A stretch of 64,000 nt of DNA from Aequorivita sp. CIP111184 (GTDB taxonomy: Bacteria > Bacteroidota > Bacteroidia > Flavobacteriales > Flavobacteriaceae): positions 620,001-684,000 of the forward strand of contig NZ_UEFQ01000013.1 of NCBI RefSeq assembly GCF_900489465.1, written 5' to 3'. A model generated the notes under the pieces. The model had not been told where the DNA came from and did no database searches. It saw nothing but the letters and a program-made list of their open reading frames with translations. How positions within the stretch are numbered: position 1 is the first letter of the stretch; every line of letters begins with the position of its first letter. Of the stretch, positions 43,738-52,134 are shown in pieces. The translations under genes were made by a program, and so were the position numbers.

Positions 43738-45079
43738 ACTGACTGAAGAGTTTATAGAACAGATTGAACAGTATATCGCCAATAATGATGGTGATGCACT
43801 GAAAGGACTCTTACACGATTTTCACTTTGCCGATGTTGCTGAACTTCTCCAAGAACTAAACCACGAAGAAGCCACTTATTTAGTTAAACTTCTTGACAGC
43901 GAAATTACCAGTGAAGCTTTGATGGAACTGGATGAAGATTTTAGGGAACGCATTCTCGATAATCTTTCTCCTTCTGAAATTGCTGACGAGCTGGATGAAA
44001 TGGACACCGATGATGCCGCCGATATTATCGCCGAGCTTGATGACGATATCCAAAGACAAGTAATAGACCACATTGAAGACGAAGACCACGCAGCAGATAT
44101 TGTGGACCTTTTACGTTATGATGAAGACACTGCAGGTGGTTTAATGGCAAAGGAACTTGTTCGGGTTAAAGAAACTTGGACGGTTGCAGGATGCGTACGT
44201 GAAATGCGCAGACAAGCTGAAAACGTAACCCGGGTTCATTCTATTTATGTTACTGATAAACACGGAAGGCTAAAGGGAAGACTTTCATTGAAAGATCTGC
44301 TGACAGCTTCGGAAAGAGCACACATCAGCGATATTTATATTCCAAAAGTAGACTATGTAAATGTGCATACCGAAGCCGAAGATGTAGCACGAATAATGCA
44401 GAAATACGATTTAGAAGCCATTCCAGTAGTTGATGACGAAGGAATTCTAGTGGGAAGAATTACCATTGATGATATTGTAGATTTCATAAAAGAAGAAGCC
44501 GAAAAAGATTACCAAATGGCGGCGGGTATTTCGCAAGACGTTGAGGCGGACGACAGTATTTTCAAACTTACAAAAGCCCGCTTACCCTGGCTGATGATTG
44601 GAATGTTGGGCGGTTTGGGAGCCGCAAGTATCATTACCGGTTTCCAGTCAATGATGACTACTTTCCCAAAAATCATCATTTTTGTGCCTCTTATTCAGGC
44701 AACTGCAGGAAATGTGGGCGTACAGTCCAGTGCTATTGTAGTACAGGGTTTGGCAAACGATACTATAAAAGGAAATATTATAACCCGATTGTTAAAGGAG
44801 TCACTACTTGCACTTGTTAACGGAATTGCTATCGCTTTGGTGGTTTTGGTTATTAGTCATTTTGTTTTTTTTACAACTTATCTGGAATCCATTAGCATTG
44901 GTATCGCAATTATTTCCGTGATAATCCTTGCAGCTTTAATTGGCACTTTTGTACCAATTCTTTTAGATAAAAGGGGAATAGATCCTGCCGTGGCAACAGG
45001 TCCGTTTATAACTACCAGCAATGATATATTCGGAATACTCACCTATTTTCTTATTGCGAAATTAATTTTAGGCTTTTGA
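43727..45079 (+). CDS. mgtE: Magnesium transporter MgtE
   Basis: 450 residues: an N-terminal acidic helical domain (to about 130; [19 protein letters not shown]), tandem CBS domains (about 135-255; [27 protein letters not shown]) and five membrane helices (about 280-450) with the pore-region motif [19 protein letters not shown]. It imports Mg and is gated by intracellular Mg through the N and CBS domains. It starts 11 bases before the end of rsmA. Confidence 0.96.
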   Translation: MQFELTEEFIEQIEQYIANNDGDALKGLLHDFHFADVAELLQELNHEEATYLVKLLDSEITSEALMELDEDFRERILDNLSPSEIADELDEMDTDDAADIIAELDDDIQRQVIDHIEDEDHAADIVDLLRYDEDTAGGLMAKELVRVKETWTVAGCVREMRRQAENVTRVHSIYVTDKHGRLKGRLSLKDLLTASERAHISDIYIPKVDYVNVHTEAEDVARIMQKYDLEAIPVVDDEGILVGRITIDDIVDFIKEEAEKDYQMAAGISQDVEADDSIFKLTKARLPWLMIGMLGGLGAASIITGFQSMMTTFPKIIIFVPLIQATAGNVGVQSSAIVVQGLANDTIKGNIITRLLKESLLALVNGIAIALVVLVISHFVFFTTYLESISIGIAIISVIILAALIGTFVPILLDKRGIDPAVATGPFITTSNDIFGILTYFLIAKLILGF

Positions 45080-45471
45080 AATCTGAAATATTTAAACAGC
45101 GTTTTATCGTTCCGTCTTCCGCAATTGATGGTTTAAACCATGTAAATAATGTTACTTATTTGCAATGGTGTCTAGATGCCGCGGAAGCACACTGGATTTC
45201 AAAAACTTCGGAAGAACAACGGCAGAAAAATGTTTGGGTGGTTTTAAACCATTTTATTTCTTATAAAAATCCTTCTTTTTTAGGTGAAGAACTTGAAACG
45301 CAAACTTGGATTGATAATTACGATGGAGTAAAAAGCGAAAGGCATTACAAAATAATCCGTCCTTCCGATGGAAAAATAATTGTTGAAGCTACTACACTTT
45401 GGTGCTTTCTGGATGCAGAAACATTCCGGCCCACAAAAATTCCCGAAGAAACTGGCAAACTTTTTCAATAA
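45076..45471 (+). CDS. Acyl-CoA thioesterase (4HBT hotdog family)
   Basis: 131 residues with a TTG start inside the mgtE stop (TTGA), the only start that keeps the hotdog N-terminus. The 4-hydroxybenzoyl-CoA-thioesterase-type signature is AIDGLNHVNNVTYLQW (about 14-29), where the usual catalytic Asp is in the Asp-Gly-Leu-Asn-His-Val-Asn stretch. It hydrolyses a short acyl-CoA or acyl-ACP; substrate unknown. Confidence 0.85.
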   Translation: MKSEIFKQRFIVPSSAIDGLNHVNNVTYLQWCLDAAEAHWISKTSEEQRQKNVWVVLNHFISYKNPSFLGEELETQTWIDNYDGVKSERHYKIIRPSDGKIIVEATTLWCFLDAETFRPTKIPEETGKLFQ

Positions 45472-45539
45472 CATCACTGTTGTTAATCAATTCAATCCCC
45501 GATATTTTCAATACTTTTGCGCTATAAAACTGCACCGCA

Positions 45540-46994
45540 TTGAGCGTTTTCAAAAAACTTTTCAAACAAACTTTTATTTACGGCTTGGCAACAGTGTTAC
45601 CAAGGGTTTTGTCGGTTATTCTTGTGCCACTTTACGTAAAAGTTCTGTTGCCAGAAGAATACGGCATCTATTCCACCGTAATGGCATTTCTTATTTTAGG
45701 AAATGTTTTATTGAGCTATGGAATGGAAACGGCCTTTTTCAGGTTTGTGACAAAAGATGCTTCACAACAGAAAATTGTTCAATCCACAACGCTTACTTCA
45801 CTCACGATTTCCACATTTATTTTCTTAGGAATAACGCTATTATTCAGAAATTATATAGCGGAGGTTTCAGATTTCAAGCCTGAATACGTTACCTACGGAC
45901 TTTTAATTTTAGCATTGGACGCTTTAGTAGTGCTACCTTTTGTATGGTTTCGCGCCAATGAAAAACCAATGCGGTATGCCACGATTAAAATCTTTAATGT
46001 AGTTATCAATCTTCTTTTCAATCTATTCTTTCTTTTGATGCTTCCAAAGCTTGCTGAAAATAGTAGTTACTGGAATTCACTTTGGTTTCCCGAAAACAAA
46101 GTGGCGTATGTTTTCATTGCGAATTTAATTGCGAGCGCAGTAACGCTTTTGGTTCTGCTTCCGCTGTATGTGAAAATAGGTTTTGGCTTTAATAAAATTA
46201 TTTGGAAACAAATGATGAAGTATGCGATTCCCGTACTAATTGCGGGAATTGCTTTCAGTATAAATGAAGCGTTTGACAGAATTCTTCTAAAATATCTTTT
46301 ACCAGAAAATATTGCTGAGGTTCAAGTTGGCCTCTATTCAGCGTGCTACAAACTGGGAATGTTTATGACTCTTTTTGTAATGGCTTTCCGTTTGGGTATT
46401 GAACCTTTTTTTTTCAACCATTCCGGTCACAGCAATGCAAAAAATACCTATGCAACCATCACTAAATATTTCACGCTTTTTGGATGCTTGATTCTTCTGG
46501 TAGTTGTTGTTTACATTGACATTTTCAAACGTATTTTAATCCCAAACAGTCAATATTGGGAAGCCTTGAAAATTGTTCCACTTATACTTTTGGCGAATCT
46601 TTTTTTAGGCATTTACCACAATCTTTCCGTGTGGTACAAAGTGACGGACAGAACAAAATACGGCGCATACATTTCAATGTTCGCTGCAATTGTAACGTTG
46701 GTGCTTAACTATGTTTTAATTCCTATAATTGGTTATATGGGTTCTGCCGTTGCCACACTTGCTGCTTATGGCAGTATGATGGTGCTTTCGTACCTTTACG
46801 GACGTAAATATTATGACGTGCCATATGAAGTGAAAAAAATAAGCGGTTATTTATTGATGGCCATTGGCTTTTCAGCAATTTCCTTTTACGCTTTCAACGG
46901 AAATATTTGGATAGGAACTGCGTTGTTATTAGTATTTACCACAATTATGTTTTATTCTGAAAAGAATGAATTTTTAAAAATCATCAGAAAATAA
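45540..46994 (+). CDS. Polysaccharide flippase (Wzx/MATE-like)
   Basis: 484 residues and about 14 membrane helices. The start is a TTG at 45540 giving SVFKKLFKQTFIYGLATVLP, the usual N-terminus of this family; RVLSVILVPLYVKVL and GYMGSAVATLAAYGSMM are typical polysaccharide_synt segments. It would flip lipid-linked sugar precursors. The neighbouring sugar nucleotidyltransferase supports a role in surface polysaccharide. Confidence 0.88.
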   Translation: MSVFKKLFKQTFIYGLATVLPRVLSVILVPLYVKVLLPEEYGIYSTVMAFLILGNVLLSYGMETAFFRFVTKDASQQKIVQSTTLTSLTISTFIFLGITLLFRNYIAEVSDFKPEYVTYGLLILALDALVVLPFVWFRANEKPMRYATIKIFNVVINLLFNLFFLLMLPKLAENSSYWNSLWFPENKVAYVFIANLIASAVTLLVLLPLYVKIGFGFNKIIWKQMMKYAIPVLIAGIAFSINEAFDRILLKYLLPENIAEVQVGLYSACYKLGMFMTLFVMAFRLGIEPFFFNHSGHSNAKNTYATITKYFTLFGCLILLVVVVYIDIFKRILIPNSQYWEALKIVPLILLANLFLGIYHNLSVWYKVTDRTKYGAYISMFAAIVTLVLNYVLIPIIGYMGSAVATLAAYGSMMVLSYLYGRKYYDVPYEVKKISGYLLMAIGFSAISFYAFNGNIWIGTALLLVFTTIMFYSEKNEFLKIIRK

Positions 46995-47000
46995 TTATTA

Positions 47001-47026
47001 TGTCAGGTCGAGCGCAGTCGAGACCT
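47001..47026. repeat. Short palindromic intergenic repeat
   Basis: Contains AGGTCGAGCGCAGTCGAGAC with GGTC/GACC ends and TCGA twice. The core CGCAGTCGAG recurs at 57811-57825. Confidence 0.5.
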
Positions 47027-47042
47027 ATATTAAAATTGAAAT

Positions 47043-47507
47043 ATGAACAAAAATGAAGAGACACCCACTTTCGTGGGTGTGAAAATAATCAACAAGTCCA
47101 ACCATCCTTTACCTTCCTACGAAACAATCGCATCTGCTGGAATGGATCTACGCGCCAACGTTGAAGGTCCTTCAACTTTAAAACCTTTGCAACGCGCCAT
47201 CGTTAAAACGGGACTTTTTATAGAATTGCCTATTGGTTATGAAGCCCAAGTACGCCCACGAAGTGGTTTGGCCGCAAAAAAAGGGATTACAGTTCTCAAC
47301 GCTCCCGGTACTATCGATGCCGATTATCGCGGTGAAATTGGGGTGATTTTGGTAAATCTTTCCAATGAAGATTTCACAATCGAACACGGTGAACGCATTG
47401 CACAGTTAGTAATTGCAAAACACGAACGCGCCGTTTGGGAAGAAGTGGAAGAACTGACTGATACATCTCGTGGTGCTGGTGGTTTCGGAAGTACTGGAAC
47501 AAAATAA
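47043..47507 (+). CDS. dut: dUTP diphosphatase
   Basis: Hydrolyses dUTP to dUMP, keeping uracil out of DNA. 154 residues with all five dUTPase motifs: [39 protein letters not shown] and the C-terminal [11 protein letters not shown] trimeric enzyme by family. Confidence 0.97.
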   Translation: MNKNEETPTFVGVKIINKSNHPLPSYETIASAGMDLRANVEGPSTLKPLQRAIVKTGLFIELPIGYEAQVRPRSGLAAKKGITVLNAPGTIDADYRGEIGVILVNLSNEDFTIEHGERIAQLVIAKHERAVWEEVEELTDTSRGAGGFGSTGTK

Positions 47508-47513
47508 ACCGTT

Positions 47514-47590
47514 ATTCCGCACTTGTTGCGGAATCATATAAATTAAAATTTGAAGTATAATTAAAAAGATACCCGCCTACGCGGCATTAA
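47514..47590. repeat. Two short palindromic intergenic repeats
   Basis: ATTCCGC-ACTTGTT-GCGGAAT (47514-47534) and ACCCGCCTACGCGGC (about 47571-47585) fill the gap between dut and the nucleotidyltransferase gene. They look like the REP-like elements common between flavobacterial genes. Confidence 0.5.
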
Positions 47591-47591
47591 T

Positions 47592-48608
47592 ATGAAAATA
47601 ATAGTCCCAATGGCAGGCCGCGGAAGTCGCCTTCGCCCACATACACTTACTGTTCCAAAACCTTTAATTCCAGTTGCCGGAAAACCCATCGTGCATCGTT
47701 TGGTGGAAGACATCGTTGGCGTTTTGAATGAAGATATTGACGAAATTGCTTTCATTCTTGGCGATCCAGCTTTTTTTGGAGATGAGGTTGTTGAAAGTTT
47801 AAAAGAACTTGCTACAAATTTGGGCGCAAAACCAACAATATACCGCCAACTTGATCCAAAAGGAACCGGTCACGCTATTATGTGTGCCCAAGATTCACTT
47901 TCTGGACCAGCGGTAATTGCTTACGCAGATACGTTGATTCGTGCAGATTTTCACTTGGATAAAGAAGCTGACGCTGTAATTTGGACAAAAAAAGTGAAAA
48001 ACCCAGAGGCTTATGGCGTTGTAAACCTCAACGAAAAAAACGAAATAATCGAGTTGGTTGAAAAACCCCAAGAATATGTGAGTGACCAAGCCGTTATAGG
48101 TATTTACTATTTTAAAGATGTGGCGCAACTTAAAAAAGAATTGCAATATGTTTTGGACAATAACATTATTAACGGTGGCGAATACCAAATTAACGATGGA
48201 ATAAAAAGGATGATGGCCAATGGAAAAATTTTCAAAACCGGAACAGTTGATGAGTGGATGGATTGCGGAAACAAAGAAGTTACTGTAGAAACCAATCAAA
48301 AAATGTTAGGTTTTCTTTCTGAAGCAAATTACCCTTTGCTTTCGGAAAATATCAGTAATGAAAATTCAAAAATAATCGCTCCTTGTTTTATTGGTAAAAA
48401 TGTTATTTTAAAAAATAGTACTATCGGCCCATATGCTTCTATTGGTGAAGGCACAGTAATTGAAGACAGTACCGTAAAAAATAGTATTATTCAAACCAAT
48501 TCAAAAATAAAGAACGCAAATTTAGATAATGCCATGATTGGCAATTATGCTACTTTTGATGGAAATTTCACCAATGTGAGTATTGGCGATTATTCTGAAC
48601 TGAAATAA
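47592..48608 (+). CDS. Sugar-phosphate nucleotidyltransferase
   Basis: 338 residues. The N-terminal nucleotidyltransferase signature is PMAGRGSRLRPHTLTVPKPL (residues 5-24), with FILGDPAFFGDE and the metal/sugar region TVDEWMDCGNKE. The C-terminus (about 255-338) has hexapeptide-like left-handed beta-helix repeats (IGKNVILKNSTIGPYASIGE). It makes an NDP-sugar such as GDP-mannose or dTDP-glucose; which one cannot be told. Located among cell-envelope genes. Confidence 0.88.
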   Translation: MKIIVPMAGRGSRLRPHTLTVPKPLIPVAGKPIVHRLVEDIVGVLNEDIDEIAFILGDPAFFGDEVVESLKELATNLGAKPTIYRQLDPKGTGHAIMCAQDSLSGPAVIAYADTLIRADFHLDKEADAVIWTKKVKNPEAYGVVNLNEKNEIIELVEKPQEYVSDQAVIGIYYFKDVAQLKKELQYVLDNNIINGGEYQINDGIKRMMANGKIFKTGTVDEWMDCGNKEVTVETNQKMLGFLSEANYPLLSENISNENSKIIAPCFIGKNVILKNSTIGPYASIGEGTVIEDSTVKNSIIQTNSKIKNANLDNAMIGNYATFDGNFTNVSIGDYSELK

Positions 48609-48609
48609 A

Positions 48610-48629
48610 ATTCCTGCGAAGGCAGGAAT
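48610..48629. repeat. Perfect 20-bp palindromic repeat
   Basis: ATTCCTGC-GAAG-GCAGGAAT directly after the nucleotidyltransferase stop; it could act as a weak terminator or be a REP-like element. Confidence 0.5.
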
Positions 48630-48636
48630 CTCATAT

Positions 48637-50013
48637 TTGAAGCTAAAACTTAAATACATACTTCTATTTTTTATCGGAATTGTTCTTCCGAAGCAACTCT
48701 GTGGCCAAGAAATAAAAACTGATTCAATCCAAAACCCAATGGATCAATTGGGTGATGTAACTGATGCTTTTCAGGAAAACTTTTTTGAAGCACTCAAGCA
48801 AAAAGCAATTGAAAATTATGAGCTAGCACTCACCGCTTTAAATAAAGCCGAAAAAGCTGCAAAAAGTGAAGAAAACAAAGCCGTTGTATATTTTGAAATG
48901 GGTAAAAACCATACCTATTTAAAGGAATATGCACAAGCAGAAGCAAATTTCAACAAGGTTTTAAAAAGCCAGGGAAATAGACTGGATGTTTTGGAACAAT
49001 TTTATGAGCTTTACTATCAACAAAAAGACTATGAAAAATCAATTGCGCTAGTGCAAAAATTGATTCCTTTTGATGAGGACTATAAAGAAGATTTGGCAAA
49101 TTTATATACACTAACGCAACAATACGATAAGGCGTTGGAGCAGTTGGATGAACTTGACAACGTTTGGGGAGAAAGCGACATACGAAATGCTTTGCGTATT
49201 CAAATTTACCGATCTACCGGAAACACCGAAGGTGCCATTGAAAGTTTAGAACAAAAGATTGACAACAACCCAAAAAACGAAAAGGAATACTTAAATCTCA
49301 TCTTTCTGTATAGCGAGCAGGGTAACGCTGAAAAAGCTTTTGATGCTGCAAAAAACCTTTTGCAAAGTAATCCCAAATCGCAGTTGGTACATTTGGCGCT
49401 GTATAAATTTTATTTGGATGAAGGCAACGCTTCAGAAGCAATAAAATCTATGAAAATCGTTTTTGCTTCAGAGAAAGTTGACAAAGAAACCAAATACAAA
49501 GTGTTGGGTGATTTTATTCAGTTTGTAAATGAAAATCCGCAATATGAAACCGATCTGGCAGAAATCGTTAATCAATTTTCTGTCGAAAACAGTCGGATTT
49601 ATGAAAAACTCGGGGATTATTACGCGGCAAAAAACAGGAAAGAAGATGCGCTCAATGCCTATGAAAAAGGTATTGTTCAAGATTCTGATAATTACAATCT
49701 TTTAAGAAATACATTGTTGTTTCAAATTGATTTAAAAAAATATGATGCCGCTGCAAAATTAAGTTCCGAAGGATTGGAGTTTTTCCCCTCCCAGGCACTA
49801 TTATATTTGCTAAATGGTGTTGCCAACAACGGTCTTCAAAAAAGTGATGCTGCTATTGAAAGTTTGGAAACTGGTTTAGATTTTATATTGGAAGACCCAA
49901 AAATGGAACATGATTTTTACGAACAGCTTAGTTTTGCATACACGCTAAAAGGTGATTCCAAAAAAGCAAAGATGTATCTTGATAAAGCCACAACAATAAG
50001 AATGAACAACTAA
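48637..50013 (+). CDS. TPR-repeat periplasmic protein
   Basis: 458 residues with a TTG start, a signal peptide (MKLKLKYILLFFIGIVLPKQLCGQ, cleavage likely after the Gly) and about ten tetratricopeptide repeats (NYELALTALNKAEKAAKSEE, YLKEYAQAEANFNKVLKS, LGDYYAAKNRKEDALNAYEK). Six bases later begins the DUF4292 lipoprotein gene. The order TPR, DUF4292, EnvC-like is one I recall as common in Flavobacteriaceae, which suggests a shared envelope role. Confidence 0.85.
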   Translation: MKLKLKYILLFFIGIVLPKQLCGQEIKTDSIQNPMDQLGDVTDAFQENFFEALKQKAIENYELALTALNKAEKAAKSEENKAVVYFEMGKNHTYLKEYAQAEANFNKVLKSQGNRLDVLEQFYELYYQQKDYEKSIALVQKLIPFDEDYKEDLANLYTLTQQYDKALEQLDELDNVWGESDIRNALRIQIYRSTGNTEGAIESLEQKIDNNPKNEKEYLNLIFLYSEQGNAEKAFDAAKNLLQSNPKSQLVHLALYKFYLDEGNASEAIKSMKIVFASEKVDKETKYKVLGDFIQFVNENPQYETDLAEIVNQFSVENSRIYEKLGDYYAAKNRKEDALNAYEKGIVQDSDNYNLLRNTLLFQIDLKKYDAAAKLSSEGLEFFPSQALLYLLNGVANNGLQKSDAAIESLETGLDFILEDPKMEHDFYEQLSFAYTLKGDSKKAKMYLDKATTIRMNN

Positions 50014-50019
50014 AATTTT

Positions 50020-50784
50020 ATGAAATTGAAACCATTTTATTTGCTTTTATTATTTGTATTGGCTTCCTGTGGTGGCGTCAAAAACATTTCAAACCTTGAA
50101 AAAGCTTCTGCTAAAGAAGTAATTTCTGCTCACAAAGCCGCAAACCCCGATTTTAAAACTTTAGCAGGACGTATGCAGTTGGTTTATGAAACAGACGAAA
50201 AATTACAGAGTATTACTGTAAGTCTTCGGATGGAAAAGGATAAAAACATTTGGATTAAGGCTTCTATTTTAGGAATTACAATTTCTAAAGTTTTAATCAC
50301 TCCCACAAGTGTGAGTTATTATGAAACAATCGGGAACACTTATTTTCAAGGTGATTTTGCAATTTTGGGTGAATGGATTGGCACACCAATAAATTTTCAA
50401 CAGGCGCAAAATATGCTTTTGGGTCAATCAATTTTCACGTTAAATCCTTCAGAATATACTGTAGCCATTTTTCAAAATAAATTCAAAATTCAACCTAAGC
50501 AGCAACCACAAAATTTTATACATTCGCTCTTTTTGAATCCAGATAATTTCAAAGTTACTTCGGAAACTTTATCACAGCCCAATGATGAACGTTTGTTAAG
50601 CATTCGCTACGGTGATTATGAAAAAATTGGCGAACAATTCTATCCTTCAACTATTTTAATAGATACTTCGGAAAAAGGTTCGAAAACGAAAATTGAGATG
50701 AATTACAAAAAGATTGATTTGAACGTTGATGTAAGTTTTCCGTTTGATATTCCACAAGGTTATGAAGAAATCCACCTTAAATAA
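50020..50784 (+). CDS. DUF4292 lipoprotein
   Basis: 254 residues with lipobox FVLASC (Cys17). The beta-rich body (LAGRMQLVYETDEKLQSITV, then DKNIWIKASILGITISKVLI, TPTSVSYYETIGNTYFQGDF) matches DUF4292, which resembles LolB/LppX-type hydrophobic-cavity lipoproteins. It may carry lipids or lipoproteins across the periplasm; that is an inference from the fold. The next gene starts directly at its stop. Confidence 0.86.
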   Translation: MKLKPFYLLLLFVLASCGGVKNISNLEKASAKEVISAHKAANPDFKTLAGRMQLVYETDEKLQSITVSLRMEKDKNIWIKASILGITISKVLITPTSVSYYETIGNTYFQGDFAILGEWIGTPINFQQAQNMLLGQSIFTLNPSEYTVAIFQNKFKIQPKQQPQNFIHSLFLNPDNFKVTSETLSQPNDERLLSIRYGDYEKIGEQFYPSTILIDTSEKGSKTKIEMNYKKIDLNVDVSFPFDIPQGYEEIHLK

Positions 50785-52086
50785 ATGAAGCAATTCCGCG
50801 CATATCTTTTTTTATTTATCTGTTTAATTACAGTTTCTACAGTTTCTGCTCAAGTTGATAAACAGAAGGAATTGGAGGAAAAGCGTCAGGCTATTTTGGA
50901 AGAAATAAAGCAAATAAATTCGCTTCTTTTCAAAACAAAAAAGGAGGAAAAATCTGTGCTTTCACAAGTGGAAGACTTGAATCAACGCATTTCAGCATCC
51001 GAAAATTTAATTCGTGTTACCAATCAACAAGCCAATCTGCTTACAAGAAGTATAAATGATAATATTGAAAGTATAAGCAGCCTTCGTGAAGAACTAAAAG
51101 TGATGAAGGCAGATTATGCCGAAATGATTCGAAAATCATATAAAAGCAAAAACCAGCAGAGCCGCGTTATGTTTCTGCTTTCTTCAGAAAACTTTTTGCA
51201 AGCCTACAAACGTGTTCAGTACATGAAACAATATGCTAAGTTTCGAAAAAAGCAGGGGGAAGGTATTAAATCGAAAACAGAAGAATTGCAGAAACTTAAT
51301 ACAGATTTAATTGAACAGAAAAAAACCAAACAAAAATTGATAGCCGAGAATGAATTGGCTAAGAACAGCTTGACAGAAGAACGGAAAGATCAGCAAGCAT
51401 TGGTAGCAACGCTAAAAAAGGACGAAAGCAAATTTACTACACAAATAAGAGCCAAACAGAAACAAGCGGATGAGATAGACCGACAGATAGATGCTTTGAT
51501 TAAGGCAGCTATTGAAGAGGCAAACAGAATAGCTAGAGAAAAGGCTCTTGCGGCGGCAAAAGCAAACGCGAATAACAATAATACGACAACAGATACTTCT
51601 ACCAAAAATGTTATAACCAAGCCAGCTTCTACGGAAGAATTTGCAATGACCGCTGAAGATAAAGCCCTTGCTGCAAGTTTTACAAGTAACAAAGGAAAAC
51701 TACCTTGGCCAGTAGAAAAAGGAATGGTTGTAAAAAGTTTCGGAACCCACCAACATCCGCAATTCCCGAATGTTACTACCAATAGTAGTGGTGTGGAAAT
51801 AGCCACGGCAGATAATGCCGCTGTACGCGCCATTTTTGAAGGACAGGTATTATCAATTCAAATTATTAAAGGGGCCAACAAGGTTGTTCTTATTCAGCAT
51901 GGAGATTATATTTCAGTGTATAGTAACCTAGCTACCGTTTCAGTGAAAACAGGAGATAAGGTTTCTACCAAACAAAATATAGGAACCGTTGCTAAAAGCC
52001 CTACGGAAGGAAAAACCGTTTTGAAATTTTACATCTATCAAAACAAGACAAAAATAAATCCAGCAGACTGGATTTATAGAATGTAA
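50785..52086 (+). CDS. EnvC-like coiled-coil protein with degenerate M23/LytM domain
   Basis: 433 residues. Signal peptide, then a long coiled coil (about 25-250; KQKELEEKRQAILEEIKQIN), an Ala/Asn/Thr-rich linker, and a C-terminal LytM domain (about 305-433). The first zinc site, normally H-x-G-I/V-D, reads NSSGVEI here, and the last H-x-H region reads LKFYIYQN, so zinc ligands are missing. It is probably not a hydrolase but an activator of amidases, like EnvC and NlpD, at division. Confidence 0.85.
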   Translation: MKQFRAYLFLFICLITVSTVSAQVDKQKELEEKRQAILEEIKQINSLLFKTKKEEKSVLSQVEDLNQRISASENLIRVTNQQANLLTRSINDNIESISSLREELKVMKADYAEMIRKSYKSKNQQSRVMFLLSSENFLQAYKRVQYMKQYAKFRKKQGEGIKSKTEELQKLNTDLIEQKKTKQKLIAENELAKNSLTEERKDQQALVATLKKDESKFTTQIRAKQKQADEIDRQIDALIKAAIEEANRIAREKALAAAKANANNNNTTTDTSTKNVITKPASTEEFAMTAEDKALAASFTSNKGKLPWPVEKGMVVKSFGTHQHPQFPNVTTNSSGVEIATADNAAVRAIFEGQVLSIQIIKGANKVVLIQHGDYISVYSNLATVSVKTGDKVSTKQNIGTVAKSPTEGKTVLKFYIYQNKTKINPADWIYRM

Positions 52087-52114
52087 AAAAAGGGAGCCAT
52101 ATAGGCTCCCTTTT
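52087..52114. terminator. Bidirectional terminator
   Basis: AAAAGGGAGCC and GGCTCCCTTTT around ATATA, between two convergent genes. Confidence 0.85.
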
Positions 52115-52134
52115 AATTAATAATTTTCAAGAAT

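Noticed and set aside
45380-45883. A 167-residue plus-strand protein
   Set aside because: It overlaps the thioesterase end and the flippase start in another frame; those two have clear family signatures.
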